9,532 bases of DNA, from positions 1-9,532 of the forward strand of contig JBNLGI010000036.1 of assembly GCA_050305975.1 (NCBI GenBank). Reading direction: 5' to 3'. Numbering within the stretch: position 1 is the stretch's first letter; the number at the start of each line of letters is the position of its first letter. The notes beneath the pieces are model-generated. The model had not been told where the DNA came from. It saw nothing but the letters and a program-made list of their open reading frames with translations, and made no database searches. Position numbers and translations under genes: made by a program. Source of the stretch: Thiodiazotropha sp050305975 (lineage in GTDB: Bacteria > Pseudomonadota > Gammaproteobacteria > Chromatiales > Chromatiaceae). Positions 6,281 to 9,532 of this stretch are shown in pieces.

Positions 6281-7147
6281 ATGCTTCGAGCTGCCGGCGC
6301 GCTGCTCGCGCTATCGCTCGTCCTCGCCGGATGCAGCTCACGTGGCAGTGCGCCAGTCTACAATCGCTCAACCGTGGAGCCTCCGCTGGAGGTGACCTCC
6401 ACCCAGGCCTCGCCATCGCCCGCCCGCGATCGTCCGCCGGTCTATCCACGCAGCTACTATCTGGTACAACCGGGCGATACCCTCTATTCGATCGCTTGGC
6501 GGCAGAATATCTCCTATCACCAGCTCGCTGGTTGGAACGGCATTCGTCCCCCCGACTATCAGATCTTTCCCGGGCAGAGGCTGCGGCTTAAACCGCCGGT
6601 CAGGCGCCACAGCCCGGCAACCGTCAGGACGCCGCAACCCCCGGTCACGCAAGCGGCCAAACCCCCGGTGACAACCCAGGTCGAAGCCGCAGCTCCGCCT
6701 GCTCCCGTCAGGCAACAACCGGCGGCGGCACCAGACAAGCCAAAGCAACCGGATCCGACGACGAAAACAGTGAAGTTAGCCTGGGACTGGCCGACAAAGG
6801 GTAGGGTGGTGCAGACTTTCTCACCCGGTGACGACACGCGCAAAGGGATTTGGATCGATGGCCGCATGGGGCAGTCGGTTGCCGCCGCCGAGGCGGGTAG
6901 GGTGGTTTATGCTGGCAATGGACTGGTGGGCTATGGCAACCTTATCATCATCAAACACGACCGCACCTATCTCAGCGCCTACGGCTATAACAGCAAGTTG
7001 TTGGTGAGGGAGGGCGACGTGGTCAGGAAGGGCGATGTGGTGGCGCATATGGGCGCCCCCAATATCGGCGGTCAGCCGGTCCTTCACTTTGAGATCAGGC
7101 GGCAGGGAAAGCCGGTCAATCCTTTGGCTCTGCTGCCAAGACAATAA
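6281..7147 (+). CDS. nlpD: Murein hydrolase activator NlpD (LysM + degenerate LytM lipoprotein)
   Basis: NlpD is an outer-membrane lipoprotein that binds septal peptidoglycan and switches on the amidase AmiC during cell division. From ATG 6281 the product is 288 aa. A short signal peptide ends in the lipobox LAGC with lipidated Cys18; Ser19 at the next position favours outer-membrane sorting. A LysM domain spans about 59-103 (YLVQPGDTLYSIA to GQRLRLKP). A Pro/Ala/Gln-rich linker follows (104-165), then an M23/LytM domain (about 168-286). The zinc site is broken: the HxxxD region reads DTRKGIWID, and the final HxH reads VLH (267-269). It is therefore a non-catalytic activator, as in known NlpD. 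The start lacks a good Shine-Dalgarno. In relatives, a major rpoS promoter lies inside nlpD; I could not place it here with confidence. Confidence 0.95.
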   Translation: MLRAAGALLALSLVLAGCSSRGSAPVYNRSTVEPPLEVTSTQASPSPARDRPPVYPRSYYLVQPGDTLYSIAWRQNISYHQLAGWNGIRPPDYQIFPGQRLRLKPPVRRHSPATVRTPQPPVTQAAKPPVTTQVEAAAPPAPVRQQPAAAPDKPKQPDPTTKTVKLAWDWPTKGRVVQTFSPGDDTRKGIWIDGRMGQSVAAAEAGRVVYAGNGLVGYGNLIIIKHDRTYLSAYGYNSKLLVREGDVVRKGDVVAHMGAPNIGGQPVLHFEIRRQGKPVNPLALLPRQ

Positions 7148-7227
7148 TAGCGATAACCGTGCCTGAGAGGGCAATGAACAGGTGATCGGGATCGTAGCGC
7201 AAGACAACGATGACTGCGACCACCATT

Positions 7228-7231
7228 GGAG
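7228..7231 (+). promoter_or_regulatory. rpoS: Ribosome-binding site deciding the rpoS start
   Basis: GGAG is 8 nt before ATG 7240. The upstream in-frame ATG at 7210, which would add ten residues, has no comparable site, so translation probably begins at 7240. The rest of the 92-nt nlpD-rpoS gap shows no clear promoter or terminator. Confidence 0.55.
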
Positions 7232-7239
7232 TGGAGAGT

Positions 7240-8240
<1,001 letters not shown>

Positions 8241-8244
<4 letters not shown>

Positions 8245-8990
8245 GCTCTGACCGCAGCTGCTGCCTGTTTGGCGATGCGGCCAAACAGAACGCGGTAGAA
8301 GTCGCGTGCAGCGAATGCGGGCTCGATCCCATGTGTCTGGTGCTCGATTACGCCGAAGCGGGCAGTGGTGTGCCCGAGGGTATATTGCTGCGTCGCCAAC
8401 GGGTGGAGACCGGTGAGAGCCTGTTCGAATCCGGGCAGCCTTTCGACGCCATATACGCGGTGAAGTCAGGTTCTTTCAAGGCCTTGATGTCCGATCCGCA
8501 GACGGGCGATCGCGTGGTCGGATTCTACTTTGCCGGTGAGCTCGTCGGTGCGGATGGCATGGCGCAACACCGTTATGCGGTATCCGTCCGTGCCCTCGAG
8601 TCGAGTCAGGTCTGTGTCCTTCATCTGGCGCGCCTGGACGAGGCCGGCAGGCCGCAACAAGCGATCCAACGGGCATTGATCGACATGCTGAGCCGGGAGG
8701 TGGCGCTGAATCAGCGAATGACGGCCGCCCTGGTACGGCAAAATGCGGATCAACGCCTGGCGGCGTTTCTGCTCTCGTTATCGGAGCGGCTGAGCAGCCG
8801 CGGTTTTGCCTCAGATGAGTTCAATCTGCGCATGTCTCGCAGTGATATCGGAAGCTACCTGGGTTTGGCGAGGGAGACCGTAAGCCGCTTGCTGACCCGG
8901 TTTCAAAAGCAAGGTCTGATTCGTCTTCGCGGCAGACAGCTTCAACTGCTGAATGTCGCCAGCCTGCGTCTGATCGCCTACAACGATTAG
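8241..8990 (+). CDS. fnr: FNR-type oxygen-sensing transcriptional regulator (4Fe-4S, Crp/Fnr family)
   Basis: FNR (Anr in pseudomonads) is a cytoplasmic regulator that dimerises and binds DNA when its oxygen-labile [4Fe-4S] cluster is intact. The 249-aa product carries all four expected ligands: Cys23, Cys26 and Cys32 (CxxC-x5-C) and Cys125 (SSQVCVL), the equivalent of E. coli Cys122. An additional CysCys pair is at 7-8. The cyclic-nucleotide-binding-like beta-roll is at about 45-130, the dimer helix at about 140-170, and the helix-turn-helix at about 199-225. Its recognition helix has ETVSR (Glu212, Ser215, Arg216), the residue set that reads TTGAT half-sites. The start at 8241 lies within the rpoS stop (ATGA), keeps all cysteines and has no Shine-Dalgarno before it, so coupling to rpoS translation is likely. 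The downstream ccoN region has a matching FNR box. Confidence 0.94.
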
Positions 8991-9050
8991 ATCGCCATCG
9001 CCCTCTCCGGATTTCGATCTACTGGGAATAACGCCCACTGAATGGTGCTT

Positions 9051-9066
9051 TCGGAGAATGATCCGA
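9051..9066. other. Small hairpin after fnr
   Basis: TCGGA (9051-9055) and TCCGA (9062-9066) could pair around GAATGA. There is no T run, so a factor-independent terminator is unlikely. AGAATGAT within it recurs at 9104-9111. Confidence 0.25.
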
Positions 9067-9102
9067 GGGTTCAATCTCGCTTCTGAGAAAATCTACATCC
9101 AC

Positions 9103-9121
9103 AAGAATGATTCTCACTAAC
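9103..9121 (+). promoter_or_regulatory. Possible Fur-like binding site
   Basis: The 19 bases match the E. coli Fur consensus at 13 positions and are centred on the palindrome AGAATGATTCT (9104-9114). Iron control of a haem-copper oxidase or of fnr read-through would be sensible. However, this region is AT-rich, which raises the chance of random matches. Confidence 0.25.
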
Positions 9122-9203
9122 ATCCATGCTGTGTTGTACGTCGAAAGACCAAGTTTTTTACTCCGAGTTTTTGGTGAAAATGTTCATGTTATTTTCTATT
9201 TTG

Positions 9204-9217
9204 TTGATCTACGTCAA
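9204..9217 (+). promoter_or_regulatory. FNR/Anr box upstream of ccoN
   Basis: TTGAT-CTAC-GTCAA matches the TTGAT-N4-ATCAA consensus at 9 of 10 positions. Its centre (9210/9211) lies 41.5 bp before a start point predicted at about 9252 from the -10 hexamer at 9240-9245. That is the class II spacing at which FNR contacts RNA polymerase as an activator. The fnr gene just upstream encodes the matching recognition-helix residues. The ccoNOQP operon is a known FNR/Anr target in many proteobacteria. Confidence 0.8.
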
Positions 9218-9239
9218 TTGTCATTATGAATGTTGAAAA

Positions 9240-9245
9240 TATTTT
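9240..9245 (+). promoter_or_regulatory. Predicted -10 element of the FNR-dependent cco promoter
   Basis: TATTTT (4/6 to TATAAT) falls at -12 to -7 relative to a start site near 9252, given the FNR box at -41.5. No good -35 hexamer accompanies it, as expected of a promoter that depends on an activator. The leader to ccoN would be about 183 nt. Confidence 0.45.
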
Positions 9246-9299
9246 TTGATTCAATGTGTTAAGTGCAATGTTTCATGGCCTTTTCTGCTTAGATTCAGG

Positions 9300-9328
9300 T
9301 TGACATCTTCATCGATAAAGAGTGATAT
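9300..9328 (+). promoter_or_regulatory. Possible second ccoN promoter
   Basis: A perfect -35 hexamer TTGACA (9300-9305) is followed after 17 nt by a weak -10 candidate TGATAT (9323-9328; 3/6). Transcription would begin near 9335, giving a leader of about 100 nt. Its -10 is covered by the CRP-like sequence at 9321-9336, so a bound regulator would probably repress it. Confidence 0.35.
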
Positions 9329-9336
9329 ATGTCACG
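9321..9336 (+). promoter_or_regulatory. CRP-like site (GTGA-N6-TCAC)
   Basis: GTGA (9322-9325) and TCAC (9332-9335) are separated by six bases, the exact core and spacing of a CRP/Vfr site (TGTGA-N6-TCACA). The outermost bases (A 9321, G 9336) do not match. The binding regulator could be CRP/Vfr or another Crp/Fnr-family protein not encoded here. Confidence 0.4.
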
Positions 9337-9345
9337 CTCAAATGT

Positions 9346-9355
9346 GTCATATGAC
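9346..9355. repeat. Perfect 10-bp palindrome GTCATATGAC
   Basis: A self-complementary decamer lies 10 bp after the CRP-like site and shares TGTCA with it. It may be an operator for a dimeric regulator in the ccoN leader. Its significance is uncertain. Confidence 0.3.
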
Positions 9356-9434
9356 GCAGTTGAGTTTGTGTGGTCACTATCGATCGCCAGATATGTAACT
9401 TAGGTCCTTCAATAAATCTGTAAAAGGGGGGTTC

Positions 9435-9532
9435 ATGGACGCCGCAGCCGAGCAGAAATACAACTTCGATGTTGTACGCTGGTTTACCGTCATGGCCGTT
9501 GTCTACCTCGTGGTGGGCGCTTTGGTTGGTGT
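9435..9532 (+). CDS. ccoN: cbb3-type cytochrome c oxidase subunit I, N-terminal part (truncated by window end)
   Basis: Only the first 32 codons are present. The sequence, with YNFDVVRWFTVMAVVYLVVGALVGV, fits the N-terminus and first membrane helix of CcoN, the haem b/haem b3-CuB catalytic subunit of the high-affinity oxidase that reduces oxygen to water at low oxygen and pumps protons. AGGGGGG ends 3 nt before the ATG. The catalytic His ligands lie beyond the window. The FNR box upstream, together with the neighbouring fnr gene, supports the call. ccoO, ccoQ and ccoP would be expected further right. Confidence 0.9.
   Translation, partial: MDAAAEQKYNFDVVRWFTVMAVVYLVVGALVG

Larger units (their letters stand above)
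8991..9434. other. AT-rich 444-nt intergenic region between fnr and ccoN
   Basis: No credible gene lies here; base composition turns markedly AT-rich after about 9085. It holds, in order, a weak hairpin (9051-9066), a Fur-like sequence (9103-9121), an FNR box with -10 (9204-9245), a second possible promoter (9300-9328) overlapped by a CRP-like half-site pair (9321-9336), and a palindrome (9346-9355). I see no intrinsic terminator after fnr, so the rpoS-fnr transcript may read into the cco region. Depending on the promoter used, the ccoN mRNA leader would be about 100 or 180 nt. Confidence 0.8.

Noticed and set aside
6799..6906. 12-nt direct repeat GGGTAGGGTGGT (6799-6810 and 6895-6906)
   Set aside because: Both copies are inside nlpD and encode the similar GRVV strands of the LytM domain; the identity is likely due to shared coding of a short motif.
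8991..9100. Search for an intrinsic terminator after fnr
   Set aside because: The only stem (9051-9066) is short and lacks a T run; no terminator can be supported.
9180..9236. 18-residue hydrophobic open frame (MFMLFSILLIYVNCHYEC)
   Set aside because: It has only a weak ribosome site, and it runs across the FNR box, which would lie upstream of the predicted transcript start.

Overview
This window looks like a GC-rich gammaproteobacterial chromosome. The key evidence is the gene order surE-pcm-(DedA/YqaA-like)-nlpD-rpoS on the + strand, a stationary-phase cluster typical of Gammaproteobacteria. It is followed by an FNR-type oxygen sensor and the start of ccoN, the catalytic subunit of cbb3-type cytochrome c oxidase. 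The mix suggests a respiring bacterium that lives at low oxygen, perhaps of the sulfur-oxidiser/Chromatiales type, but the sequence cannot settle the genus.

Layout. Positions 1-4123 are read on the minus strand. In transcription order they hold a short Smr-domain protein (3575-4123), a secreted PhoX/DUF839-family protein (1911-3578, overlapping smr by 4 nt), a 189-nt gap with a good sigma70 promoter, an unrecognised 185-aa protein (1164-1721) and a MoxR-type AAA+ ATPase (94-1137). A palindrome of the REP-like or terminator-like kind sits at the extreme left edge. A 130-nt divergent intergenic region (4124-4253) separates this block from the + strand block: surE (4254-4994), pcm (5027-5659), a DedA/YqaA-like membrane protein (5659-6240), nlpD (6281-7147), rpoS (7240-8244) and fnr (8241-8990). 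A 444-nt AT-rich region (8991-9434) with a cluster of regulatory motifs leads into ccoN (from 9435, cut by the window end).

How the genes fit together. surE and pcm are stress and stationary-phase functions (nucleotidase and isoaspartyl repair). nlpD is an envelope lipoprotein that activates cell-wall amidases, and rpoS encodes the general stress sigma factor. The less usual element is fnr starting inside the rpoS stop codon (ATGA overlap) with no visible Shine-Dalgarno, so the oxygen sensor is probably translated by coupling to the stress sigma factor. The ccoN upstream region contains a 9/10 FNR box with a -10 element placed as in a class II FNR promoter. This suggests a local circuit in which the encoded FNR, itself linked to RpoS expression, activates the high-affinity oxidase.

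Most of the window is conserved housekeeping sequence. I found no CRISPR array, transposon, RNA gene or clearly new defence system. The parts with most room for new biology are the rpoS-fnr fusion of operons, the smr-phoX overlapping pair, the unknown protein paired with the MoxR ATPase, and the unusual initiation regions of surE and nlpD.
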